From: Acinetobacter sp. ANC 7912
Lineage (GTDB): Bacteria; Pseudomonadota; Gammaproteobacteria; Pseudomonadales; Moraxellaceae
Length of the DNA: 64,000 nucleotides
NCBI RefSeq assembly: GCF_039862785.1
Contig: NZ_CP156795.1
Coordinates: forward strand, 930,001-994,000
Reading direction: 5' to 3'
Shown: in pieces, positions 49,613-58,225 of the stretch
Layout of the letters: the number at the start of each line of letters is the position of its first letter
How positions within the stretch are numbered: the first letter of the stretch is position 1
The notes under the pieces: generated by a model
The model's input: only the letters and a program-made list of their open reading frames with translations
What the model was told of the DNA's origin: nothing
Database searches by the model: none
Made by a program: the position numbers and the translations under genes

Positions 49613-50827
49613 TTATTTGTACCGATTTAAGGTATAGCTACCTTCTCCTGCAACTGTGAAGGTTAGTTTATCTGCCTGAACATTCAGGGAAAGACCTGAT
49701 TGCGCATTCGTATCTGATAAACCTGCACAACCATTGGTGTCAATGATAATATCTCGAGGATCGATGTAGAGTTTATTATCTAAAACACGATATTTTCCAT
49801 ATTCAATCCCAGGGCCACCACAAGGTGTATCTCCAGGTTCTACTTGGTCATCACCCACTGGATCGAGTAGTAAATAAGTATTGTTTGCATTGAAAATAAA
49901 GATATGGGAAGCAGGGCTTTGCCATACCCCTATAATTCCATTTACTGTATTTGGTAGTCGGCTAAAGGTAGCTGATTCCTCAGGGTTCTTTTCTTCTTGA
50001 ATGAGAAGTTGAGTACCATCGAATTGAAGTACCATATTTCGAGGTTTTCCAAAATCAGTTAGACCCCAATCTTGGTTAGTATCAAGGGTGGCGGACGCAG
50101 TAAATATGCCAGTAATAGGGTCATATGAATCAATTTTCCCTACTTCCATACCATTGAACTCTTTTTCTTCATCATTAAGAACAACCTCACCCATGATATA
50201 GCTGCCATCTTCTTTAATAATCAGAGCTATCGGTGATTCATCTTCTTCAGTACCTTGAACATACCAGATACCTGCAATATCTTTTAATATGGTTTTACTA
50301 AAATTTTCTTTAGCTTTTTCTGGGCTAACTACACTCTTATTTTGGAGTTCAGGAATATTTTTTAGTTGAGTTTGTAAGTTTTGAGCAAATTCTTCGGGTG
50401 CTGCTGAAAAATTAATTGTTTCTTTAGAAATTGATGAAAGATCTGGTGGGATTGTGATCCCATCATCATGATCACCTTCTGTATCAAGTGATTGTAAGAA
50501 AACCATTAGATTAAGCTGAGCTTTTTCATCTTTTGCTAATTCAAGAGGTGTAATTCGTTCAGCTGCCTTCACAGTCCCAATTGGAATATCTCCAACACTA
50601 AAGGTGATTTCATCTCCTTCTTGATATTCAAATTCTCCACGATCGTTGGTCTGCTTAGTCACACCATTAATGGTGTAATTTGCACCTATAATGACACCAT
50701 CAGTCAATACACCAATTTTTGATGAACTTTGTGGTGGTTGAGGTGTAGATGAAGAATCATTTGATGAGTCCCCGCCACAAGCAGTTAATAGCCCAGATAA
50801 TGTAAGTGCGAGTAATGTTTTTTTCAT
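49613..50827 (-). CDS. Large hypothetical lipoprotein
   Basis: 404 residues. Signal with lipobox LLTAC17, then a Ser/Asp/Pro linker (GGDSSNDSSSTPQPPQSSS). Residues about 36-95 form a small beta domain (GVIIGANYTINGVTKQT, RGEFEYQEGDEITFSVGDI) of the kind often found at the N-terminus of secreted bacterial surface proteins. The C-terminal half has two lipocalin-like repeats (IAGIWYVQG...GSYIMGEVV and IIGVWQSPASHIFIFNANNTYLLL). Two Cys pairs may form disulfides. Function unknown. Confidence 0.8.
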   Translation of the reverse strand: MKKTLLALTLSGLLTACGGDSSNDSSSTPQPPQSSSKIGVLTDGVIIGANYTINGVTKQTNDRGEFEYQEGDEITFSVGDIPIGTVKAAERITPLELAKDEKAQLNLMVFLQSLDTEGDHDDGITIPPDLSSISKETINFSAAPEEFAQNLQTQLKNIPELQNKSVVSPEKAKENFSKTILKDIAGIWYVQGTEEDESPIALIIKEDGSYIMGEVVLNDEEKEFNGMEVGKIDSYDPITGIFTASATLDTNQDWGLTDFGKPRNMVLQFDGTQLLIQEEKNPEESATFSRLPNTVNGIIGVWQSPASHIFIFNANNTYLLLDPVGDDQVEPGDTPCGGPGIEYGKYRVLDNKLYIDPRDIIIDTNGCAGLSDTNAQSGLSLNVQADKLTFTVAGEGSYTLNRYK

Positions 50828-51048
50828 TTCGGTTCCCTCATGTATTAGTCTTGTTAATATAAAGATTCATATGAATAAGGTGATATCCCTATTTAGGGAG
50901 GGTATACATTTAAATATTGAATAGGGTTGTTATTAATAAATGATTTGTACTTTTATATTAGACGAAAAGAAGTAAGTTAGAATTTGAATTGAAAAATATT
51001 AAATATAATTATGATTGATTTAAAAAGAGATTTTTTAAAATTACATAT

Positions 51049-52087
51049 GGCTTTGTTGCACAAAGATTTGAAATGCAAAGCGCCCCTAATTGAGCCAAAT
51101 TTAAGGCGTAATTTGGGTAAGTGGTCGACCTAATTCCGTAAATCGGTTGAGGACTGCTACACGTGCATGAATTTCATTCACCTGACTAGGAAAGCTTCTT
51201 GCCATTAATTTATCGCCTAATAATTTGATGCAATGCATCTTGGTTTCCACCAAACTGCGGCGATGATAGCCTGACCATTTTTTCCATAATGTCCTGCCTA
51301 AACGTTTAACTGTTCGAAGTAATTCATTTCGCTCTAGCGAGCTACTCTTTCTATCTTTCCATGGTTTCGCATTTTTTCTAGGTGGAATCACCGCATGTGC
51401 TTGCCGATCTGCAATGACCTGACGGCATTGCTTGGTGTCATAAGCTCCATCGGTATAAACAGAGTCAATCTGCTCATCTTGTGGAATCTGATTAAGTAAA
51501 TCACCAAGCACCTGTGAATCACTGACATTATTGATTGTGAGCTGAATAGCGCGTATTTGTAGGGTTTTGGCATCTATACCAATATGTAGTTTACGCCATT
51601 GGCGACGATATTCAGGTCCATGTTTCTTGCGTTTCCATTCGCCCTCACCTAGAAACTTCATGCCTGTAGAGTCTACAAGTAGATGCAGCCCCTCGCTACT
51701 TTTTTGGTAGCTGATTGCAATATCAATATGCTTTTGTCTTCTACAAAGCGTACTGTAATCTGGTGCGGTCCAATTTAATCCGCAAAGTTCAATCAGACTT
51801 TGCACAAAGCCAGTGACCATACGTAAAGATAGACGGAATAAGGATTTAATCATTAAGCAGCATTGGATAGCTGCGTCGGAGTAGGTTTGATTTCGCCCTT
51901 GTTTGCCTTTTGATGGAGCATACCATTGCGTAGCAGGATCAAACCAAATGGCAATATTTCCGCGACTCATGAGTACTCGGTTATATGCGGGCCAATTGGT
52001 TGTGTGGTAGATTTTATGTGTAGGCTTCTTCATTTGAAAATTATATCGCTGAAAAAGCCTTTACAGATAGGTTTGTGCAACAAAGCC
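51049..52087 (-). mobile_element. IS5-family (IS903-type) element with 9-bp target duplication
   Basis: 1039 bp. Both ends are GGCTTTGTTGCACAAA (16-bp inverted repeats). The direct repeat ATTACATAT flanks it (51040-51048 and 52088-52096). The 9-bp duplication and end sequence are typical of the IS903 group. It lies between two lipoprotein genes without disrupting either. Confidence 0.95.
51101..52033 (-). CDS. IS5-family transposase (IS903 group)
   Basis: 310 residues, intact. An N-terminal domain (WFDPATQWYAPSKGKQGRNQTYSD) is followed by the DDE domain: Asp in LLVDSTGMKFLG, Asp in VYTDGAYDTKQC and Glu in RRSLVETKMHCIK. RSFPSQVNEIHARVAVLN near the end is a group signature. Probably active. 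Confidence 0.95.
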   Translation of the reverse strand: MKKPTHKIYHTTNWPAYNRVLMSRGNIAIWFDPATQWYAPSKGKQGRNQTYSDAAIQCCLMIKSLFRLSLRMVTGFVQSLIELCGLNWTAPDYSTLCRRQKHIDIAISYQKSSEGLHLLVDSTGMKFLGEGEWKRKKHGPEYRRQWRKLHIGIDAKTLQIRAIQLTINNVSDSQVLGDLLNQIPQDEQIDSVYTDGAYDTKQCRQVIADRQAHAVIPPRKNAKPWKDRKSSSLERNELLRTVKRLGRTLWKKWSGYHRRSLVETKMHCIKLLGDKLMARSFPSQVNEIHARVAVLNRFTELGRPLTQITP

Positions 52088-52192
52088 ATTACATATTAAT
52101 AAATCTTTAAATATATTTTTGATAGTTTATCCAAGAATAAACTAAATTATGTGTCTGAATTAATAGTGGTAATATTAATTCAGGTTTCTTTA

Positions 52193-52516
52193 TTATGAGG
52201 AGCTCTCTTTAGCCGGAATCCCCCCCAAATTCTGACAAGCTGATTTATATAAATCATATTGCTGAGTCACTGCATCATATAAAGGCATCTCTGCAGGTTC
52301 TTCGCCATTTTCATATTTTTCTATATACGATTCCGCTTTGCTTTTTGAGCTATATAAGGACTGTTCGAAATATTGAGTCACGCTATTATGCTGCATCTGT
52401 GAGGATTCAATACCATTGCAATGAAACAGCTTTAACATCTGTTTAGCTTTTTGAGCATCATTGGATAAACATGCTGTAAGACAGAGCATAAGACTGAGTG
52501 CTGCAAAGGCTTTCAT
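52193..52516 (-). CDS. Small hypothetical lipoprotein
   Basis: Started at the internal ATG 52516 (MKAFAALSLMLCLTAC), because the residues upstream of it in the longer frame (to 52603) do not look like a signal peptide. 107 residues with lipobox CLTAC16 and a helical, charged mature part with two further Cys (FHCNGIES and SACQNLGG), which may pair. No family recognised. Confidence 0.7.
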   Translation of the reverse strand: MKAFAALSLMLCLTACLSNDAQKAKQMLKLFHCNGIESSQMQHNSVTQYFEQSLYSSKSKAESYIEKYENGEEPAEMPLYDAVTQQYDLYKSACQNLGGIPAKESSS

Positions 52517-52663
52517 TTTAGGTATCAGATAGAGAGAAGGGAGTTCTGATATTTTAAGCGGATTTTTAAAGGTTGAACCTTGGTTGGCTCTGCGATTGAT
52601 CAAAATATGAGGTATTGTGCAGCATGATTTATTGATTGATCATCACTGCACAAGATTTAAGTC

Positions 52664-53425
52664 TTAGCCTTTTACCAGACCACCATCGACAATCAGGTTT
52701 TGACCAGTCACAGCACGTGAATAAGGAGACAAAAACATCAGGATGGCTGAAGCAAATTCTTCTGGTGTAATTACTCGGCGGAGCGGAGTGGACTGCGCAA
52801 TCAGGTCAAACACAAAATCGGGTGTTGCTTTACTGGCATCCGTCATTTGTAACAGACCGCCTGAAAGCATATTGACGTTAATACCGTATTGCCCCAAGTC
52901 CTGTGCTGTCGTGCGGGTAAAAGCCAACAGGGCAGCTTTTGCGGTGGTGTAGTCGTGATAAGGCACGACCGGGTTTTGCACGAGGTTAGTCCCAATATTC
53001 ACGATACGGCCAAAGTGAGCCTGTTTCATATCATCCAGTGCCGCTTGAGTGGTATTCAGACATGCTTGTACAGCACCACTGAATTGTTGAGACATGGCTT
53101 CCCAGGTCAGGTCTTCCACTTTAGGACGTGCATCCCCATTAAACTCAAACTGGATCAGGGCATTATTTACAACAGAATGAATAGCCTCACCAAAATGGGC
53201 TTTTGCTGCAGCAAACATCGCTTTGACCTGATCCGCCTGAGTGACATTAGCCTGATAGGCAAATACTTGTTTTGGGTATTGGTCTTGTAAAGCTTCTGCT
53301 TGGGTTTTACTACTCAAGTAGTTCACCACGACACTGGCACCTTCCTGAATCAGTTGTTGTGTAATAGCTAGACCAAGGCCACGAGCACCGCCTGTTACAA
53401 GTACAATTTGATCACGAATCTGCAT
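52664..53425 (-). CDS. SDR-family oxidoreductase (FabG-like)
   Basis: 253 residues. Cofactor motif TGGARGLG (11-18), VVNNAL at 85-90, active-site Tyr159 and Lys163 in YHDYTTAK. The residue 13 before the Tyr, normally the catalytic Ser, is Thr146 (NIGTNL), an unusual but potentially functional replacement. The C-terminus has the FabG-like SPYSRAVTGQNLIVDGG. Likely a 3-oxoacyl reductase or related NADPH reductase; substrate unknown. It lies 106 bp downstream of the TauE-type gene on the same strand. Confidence 0.88.
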   Translation of the reverse strand: MQIRDQIVLVTGGARGLGLAITQQLIQEGASVVVNYLSSKTQAEALQDQYPKQVFAYQANVTQADQVKAMFAAAKAHFGEAIHSVVNNALIQFEFNGDARPKVEDLTWEAMSQQFSGAVQACLNTTQAALDDMKQAHFGRIVNIGTNLVQNPVVPYHDYTTAKAALLAFTRTTAQDLGQYGINVNMLSGGLLQMTDASKATPDFVFDLIAQSTPLRRVITPEEFASAILMFLSPYSRAVTGQNLIVDGGLVKG

Positions 53426-53531
53426 AGTTCAATATCTGCATAGTTCAATTTTGAATAAAATGATTTGGATTACCTTAGCAGCAATCCCATTGGATGCAAA
53501 GCAATGCAAAACTTTGACATTTTTTCTTTGC

Positions 53532-54269
53532 TTAAATCATCAGCGCTTTGATGAGTAGAAAACAGCCTGAACTAAACAGTAGTCCCAGTACAATCTGTTT
53601 AAAGCGTTGTTCCGAGATACGATGAAATAGCCGTGCACCCAGAATGGCAGGAATGCTAACTGCTAGAATGAGTATGGCCAGATAGGGTAAATGATTCTGA
53701 TTTAAAGTCCCGTGCAAGAGATAAGCAGCCAGAGTAAAGACTTGAATAGCAAAATTGAAGTGGCGCAAGATATAACGCTGCTGCTCTTTCGGAAGCTGTT
53801 TGAGCATTAACCATGCTGAAGGCACAGAACCGCAGAATCCGCCCAGTCCCCCTAGAACTCCACCAATCAGACCAATCGAAGCATCGACTGTCTTGCCGGA
53901 ATGCTGAATCGATTTGATTTTAGGGTTCAATAACATCAGTGGGCACCAGATGACCAGAAATATCCCGAGTAAGATACGGAAAGTTTCAGCTTCGACAATG
54001 TTCAATAACCAAGTACCGAGTGGCACACCGATCAGCCCGGCAATTAAATAGGGCAGATAGAGTGCTTTCTTTAAATGTGTCGTTTTAGGCTCATTCGGAA
54101 GTGAAATGATATGACTCCAGACGGAAGCAAAAACCACTAAAGGTGCGGCGAGCTGTGGACTGAGCCCCCAAACCCAGAATGACATGGCAACAAGAGCAAA
54201 GGCAAAACCGGTCAGACCCTGTACGAAGCCTGCCACCATTGCACCGAGAATAAATAATAGCCAGTTCAT
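53532..54269 (-). CDS. TauE/SafE-family sulfite/organosulfonate exporter-like permease
   Basis: 245 residues with seven or eight transmembrane helices. The TauE/SafE signature is seen in two halves: MVAGFVQGLTGFAFALVAMSF at the N-terminus and GLIGGVLGGLGGFCGSVPSAWLML in the middle. The transported anion cannot be told from the sequence. Start ATG 54269. It may form a unit with the SDR gene downstream. Confidence 0.88.
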   Translation of the reverse strand: MNWLLFILGAMVAGFVQGLTGFAFALVAMSFWVWGLSPQLAAPLVVFASVWSHIISLPNEPKTTHLKKALYLPYLIAGLIGVPLGTWLLNIVEAETFRILLGIFLVIWCPLMLLNPKIKSIQHSGKTVDASIGLIGGVLGGLGGFCGSVPSAWLMLKQLPKEQQRYILRHFNFAIQVFTLAAYLLHGTLNQNHLPYLAILILAVSIPAILGARLFHRISEQRFKQIVLGLLFSSGCFLLIKALMI

Positions 54270-54512
54270 ACAGATCAGTACTTTAGAAAAAATGTAGTAT
54301 TTAGAAACTAGCCTGAAAATCCAAGCTTATCCTTAGCTGTATTTATGCAAACCTAAGTTCAGGGTTTGATAAAAGGTTTAGGCAAAAAAGTATTTAGCTG
54401 ATTTTAATATGTATAAAACGCAAACAAACTCAAACAATAGATCAACATTTGCTCCGATTACTCTTCATGAAAAGGTCTGATACTGACAGGGTGAAGGAGA
54501 GAGGTGATCAAC

Positions 54513-54716
54513 ATGATGAAAAAAATGATAGTGCTGTCATCGGTATTGGCAGTCGCCCTGACTGGCTGTGTGATGGATCCATATTATGATGATGACCGTG
54601 GTCATCGCGACCGTCATGGCCATTATGACCGGGATCATGATGGAAAATGGAAACATAAGGATAATCGTGATTGGAACCGTGATCGTGACAACCGTGACTG
54701 GCGACGTAGCCGTTAA
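54513..54716 (+). CDS. Small Asp/Arg/His-rich lipoprotein
   Basis: 67 residues from ATG 54513, with GAGG 8 nt upstream. Signal peptide MMKKMIVLSSVLAVALTGC with lipobox LTGC, then a mature part made almost entirely of D, R, H, W, N and Y (DDDRGHRDRHGHYDRDHDGK, later DNRDW repeats). The His/Asp density suggests metal binding or a polyampholyte. Similar 'DRDxD' lipoproteins occur in Acinetobacter, but I know no function. Confidence 0.7.
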   Translation: MMKKMIVLSSVLAVALTGCVMDPYYDDDRGHRDRHGHYDRDHDGKWKHKDNRDWNRDRDNRDWRRSR

Positions 54717-54756
54717 TAGGATGGTCCATAGTTTTAATTATTACTCTCTATATAAT

Positions 54757-54787
54757 AAAAAAGGATTCCTTAATGGAATCCTTTTTT
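54757..54787. terminator. Bidirectional terminator
   Basis: AAAAAAGGATTCC / GGAATCCTTTTTT stem with a TTAAT loop, between the convergent small lipoprotein gene and rsmD. Confidence 0.9.
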
Positions 54788-54806
54788 ATGTTGTGCAAAG
54801 TTAGGG

Positions 54807-55367
54807 TTATGCACTGACGTTTTTCTGATAGAGTCCAGCACGAACCGTTCCAGCTTTTGTGTTTTTAATCAATTGCCATGAAGCGGGAAGTTGTAAAGTC
54901 TGTAATTCACGGTCGGCTTCAACGTAAATCAAGCCATTAGTTTGAATCAATGGATCAGCCAGTTCAGCCAGTTCAGTCCATAAATTCAGGCTATACGGGG
55001 GGTCCAGAAATACCAGATCAAACTGATCTTTTAAATTGGGCAGGGCCTGTTGCGCCGTCGTGATTTTGAGCTGGGCACGTGCTTTGGTGACTTTTAAGAG
55101 CTCCAGATTTTGAGTGAGAAACTGTGCCTGGGTACGATCAGGTTCAATCATGACGACACTGGATGCACCACGGGATAAGGCTTCAAAAGACAGCGCACCA
55201 GAGCCAGTGCAAATGTCTAGTACTTTAGCATTCTGTACATCCCACATCAGCCAGTTAAACAAAGTTTCGCGAACACGGTCAGGTGTCGGGCGTAAGCCTT
55301 CAATACTGGCAAAAGCCAGCTGACGACGTTTCCAGTCACCACCAATAATACGCAGCTGATTTTTCAT
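54807..55367 (-). CDS. rsmD: 16S rRNA (guanine966-N2)-methyltransferase
   Basis: Methylates G966 of 16S rRNA in the small ribosomal subunit. 186 residues. N-terminal LRIIGGDWKRRQLAF and GLRPTPDRVRETLFNWL are RsmD signatures. The SAM site is VLDICTGSGALSFEALSRGA, and the catalytic motif is LDPPYSL. It starts 2 bp after the mrdA stop, so the two are co-transcribed. Confidence 0.96.
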   Translation of the reverse strand: MKNQLRIIGGDWKRRQLAFASIEGLRPTPDRVRETLFNWLMWDVQNAKVLDICTGSGALSFEALSRGASSVVMIEPDRTQAQFLTQNLELLKVTKARAQLKITTAQQALPNLKDQFDLVFLDPPYSLNLWTELAELADPLIQTNGLIYVEADRELQTLQLPASWQLIKNTKAGTVRAGLYQKNVSA

Positions 55368-55369
55368 GT

Positions 55370-57400
55370 TTAATCTCCTTCAACCGCAGTGGCTGGACGT
55401 GCAGGTGCAGCCGGATGTGCTGCACCGGTATTGTGGTTTTGTTGCTGGCTGGCTGGGGTGGCCGCACTATCCGGGCTGAGAATGCCTGAACCGCTTGGCA
55501 GTTCACCTGGTTTAATACCTGCTGTCATCAGGCCGCCACTAATTTGGTGGGCTGATGGCACAATTGGCTCTTTTTTACGTTTCAGTAGCCAATAGTCAAA
55601 AATAGGACGTGCTAATTGTGCTGCAGAAGCACCGTGTTTACCATTTTCCCAAATAATGGCGACGGCAATCTGTGGTTTATCCGCAGGGGCAAACCCAACG
55701 AACAGGCCATGGTCGAGCTGGCGCTCAGTCAGCAGGGCTTCATTATAGCGTTTACCCTGTGCAATACTTTTCACCTGGGCGGTACCGGTCTTACCAGCGA
55801 TCAGATACATCGGAGTGCGAATACCGCGACCTGTACCGGCTTCTACCACATCCACCATGGCATCACGCATTTTGGCCCAGTCTTCAGGTTTGCCGTTAAA
55901 CTGGATTTTACCATCCGGGGCATTATGCGCTTTGTAGGCTTTGGCACCTTTGCTGTCACGCAGCACGTGTGGGGTCACATGCGAACCCTGGTTAGCGGTA
56001 ATCGCGGTCGCCATGGCTAATTGTAATGGGGTGGCAGTAAAGGCACCCTGACCGATACTGACGGAAATGGTTTCACCACGTAACCACTTGGATTTACGGG
56101 TCCGCATTTTCCATTCCGGACTTGGATACAGACCGGAACTTTCACTTGGTAAATCGACCCCAGTTTTTTCACCAAAACCAAACTGGCGCATCCACTCATT
56201 CATACGCTCAATACCCATGCGGTAGGCCAGAATATAGTAGAAGGTATCACAGGAAATCACCTGTGCCTTATGTAGGTTGACGCTACCATGGCCAGATTTA
56301 CGCCAGTCACGGAATTTATGTGAATCACCTGGTAAGGAGAAATAGCCTGGATCGGAAATAGCTGTGCCCCAGTCAATCAAGTCATAGTGCAGGCCACCGA
56401 GACCAAACATAGGCTTGATCGTAGAGCCAGGAGGGTAAACCCCTTGCACGGCACGGTTATATAGTGGCTGATCTAAGTTGTCGCGTAGAAAAGCATAATC
56501 TTTAGAGCTGATCCCGGTGACAAACAGGTTCGGGTTAAAACTTGGACTGGAGACTAGTGCCAGAATTTCACCAGTATTCGGATCCATGGCAATAATGGCA
56601 CCGCGACGGCCAGCCAGCTGTTCTGATGCGACCATTTGCAAACCGTAGTCGAGAGAGAGATACATATCATTGCCGCGAACCGGCTCTTTACGTCCCAGGT
56701 GACGTAGCACATTACCATGGGCATCAGCTTCTACCGATTCATTCCCTGGTACGCCATGCAGCAGATCTTCATAGTATTTTTCGACCCCGATTTTCCCGAT
56801 CAGGTTGGTGCCGGCATATAGATCCTTATCAATTTCTTTCAGTTCTTTATCGTTAATCCGGCCCACATAACCAATCACGTGCGCAAACAGCTCACCATGT
56901 GGATAGTAACGGGTCATCTGGGTGTCAATCTTCACACCTGGGAACTGATATTTCACTTCACTGAAACGGGCAATATCATTTTCGGTCAGGTTAAGCTTGA
57001 TTGAGACGCGTTCAGTTTTACGTGCAGTCTGGATTCGGCTGTGGAAACGGTCAATATCTTCCTGAGTCAGTTCCAGAATCGGCGTCAGTCGCTTGATCGT
57101 TCCTTCAATGTCTTCGACATCAGCACGACTCATGGTCGCGGTAAAGACCGGATAATTGTCTGCCAGCAAAATCCCATTACGGTCATAGATATAACCACGG
57201 GCAGGGGCTAGGGGTTGCAGCCGGATACGGTTCTGGTCGGAAGCGGTATTAAACTTATCATAGCTGACAATCTGCAGGTAGGCATAGCGACTAACCAAAA
57301 GCAGCATGCAGATGGTGACCAAGCCAATCGAGAAAAACACACGATTGCGATAAATGCGTTTTTCCTGCTGTACATTTTTTAGGGGAAAATGTTGCTTCAT
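55370..57400 (-). CDS. mrdA: Penicillin-binding protein 2 (elongation transpeptidase)
   Basis: Class B PBP of the rod-shape elongasome; cross-links peptidoglycan together with RodA. One N-terminal membrane helix (about 20-42). The pedestal domain contains ARGYIYDRNGILLADN. Transpeptidase motifs: Ser326-x-x-Lys329 (GSTIK), Ser383-Cys-Asp385 and Lys537-Thr-Gly-Thr540. At 676 residues it ends in a Pro/Ala/Gln-rich tail (from about 628) longer than in enteric PBP2. rodA is not adjacent here. Followed by rsmD. Confidence 0.96.
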   Translation of the reverse strand: MKQHFPLKNVQQEKRIYRNRVFFSIGLVTICMLLLVSRYAYLQIVSYDKFNTASDQNRIRLQPLAPARGYIYDRNGILLADNYPVFTATMSRADVEDIEGTIKRLTPILELTQEDIDRFHSRIQTARKTERVSIKLNLTENDIARFSEVKYQFPGVKIDTQMTRYYPHGELFAHVIGYVGRINDKELKEIDKDLYAGTNLIGKIGVEKYYEDLLHGVPGNESVEADAHGNVLRHLGRKEPVRGNDMYLSLDYGLQMVASEQLAGRRGAIIAMDPNTGEILALVSSPSFNPNLFVTGISSKDYAFLRDNLDQPLYNRAVQGVYPPGSTIKPMFGLGGLHYDLIDWGTAISDPGYFSLPGDSHKFRDWRKSGHGSVNLHKAQVISCDTFYYILAYRMGIERMNEWMRQFGFGEKTGVDLPSESSGLYPSPEWKMRTRKSKWLRGETISVSIGQGAFTATPLQLAMATAITANQGSHVTPHVLRDSKGAKAYKAHNAPDGKIQFNGKPEDWAKMRDAMVDVVEAGTGRGIRTPMYLIAGKTGTAQVKSIAQGKRYNEALLTERQLDHGLFVGFAPADKPQIAVAIIWENGKHGASAAQLARPIFDYWLLKRKKEPIVPSAHQISGGLMTAGIKPGELPSGSGILSPDSAATPASQQQNHNTGAAHPAAPARPATAVEGD

Positions 57401-57637
57401 ACGAGATCGACTTAGACCTGAACACGGATTAAAAGAAAGTGGAATATTCTAGCGCAACTGGCCTGCTTTGGATATTTAAAAACAACTTGGCTGTCCATGT
57501 GCTGAACGTTGACTTTGCAGACATTAAAATTATGGTGCTTTGTATACAACTACCGGAATAATTCTGCTAAAGTCCAAAGTGAATAAAAAGCAAGATACCT
57601 AAAAACAATAATGATTTACGGATATTGGTGAAAAGGA

Positions 57638-58159
57638 ATGAACAAACTTTACCCTTTACTGGCATTGGCTTTGATGACGAATGCGGCTTATGCACAAGAC
57701 CAGATATTTTCCACGCCTGAGCCAAAATTAGGAGATGCTCAAGCCAGTACTTGGAATATTGGGGCGGGATTTACCAAGAAAATGATCCATGTCAATCCGG
57801 AATGGGTGAACCCGTATGGGATTGGTTATGTGAAAGCTGGTGTTTTTCTGGACGATGACAAGACATTTGGTGCTCAAGCTGGCTTTCGATATCCGGCACA
57901 TCTCACAGGAAAGGACAAAAATGGGTATTATGTCGGGGTTTATACCGGACACCTACAGACCAAACAGGTCGATGGGGAATATGAAGCACAGCTGGGCGGC
58001 GGAATAGATCTTGCTTATGTCATGCTGAGCTCAGAACGGATCAGTACCTTCAGTGTCGGCATCGGTGCAGGGGAAAAGCTGACCAGCCGCAGTGGCTATG
58101 TCGTAGCCGAAACTGAACCCGTACTACAATTCTCCTATACTTTAAGTATCAGTTTATAG
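57638..58159 (+). CDS. Hypothetical secreted protein
   Basis: 173 residues with a signal peptide (MNKLYPLLALALMTNAAYA-QDQ). The mature part alternates polar and hydrophobic residues with several aromatic strands (YYVGVYTGHLQ, AQLGGGIDLAYVML, VLQFSYTLSISL at the C-terminus), as in a small outer-membrane beta-barrel or beta-sandwich. No family recognised. A good AAAGGA ribosome site precedes the ATG. Confidence 0.72.
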   Translation: MNKLYPLLALALMTNAAYAQDQIFSTPEPKLGDAQASTWNIGAGFTKKMIHVNPEWVNPYGIGYVKAGVFLDDDKTFGAQAGFRYPAHLTGKDKNGYYVGVYTGHLQTKQVDGEYEAQLGGGIDLAYVMLSSERISTFSVGIGAGEKLTSRSGYVVAETEPVLQFSYTLSISL

Positions 58160-58225
58160 ACAAAATATTCGACTTGATAAATAACCGTATTCTGTGAATT
58201 AAAGAATTACATATGGAAGTTATAC

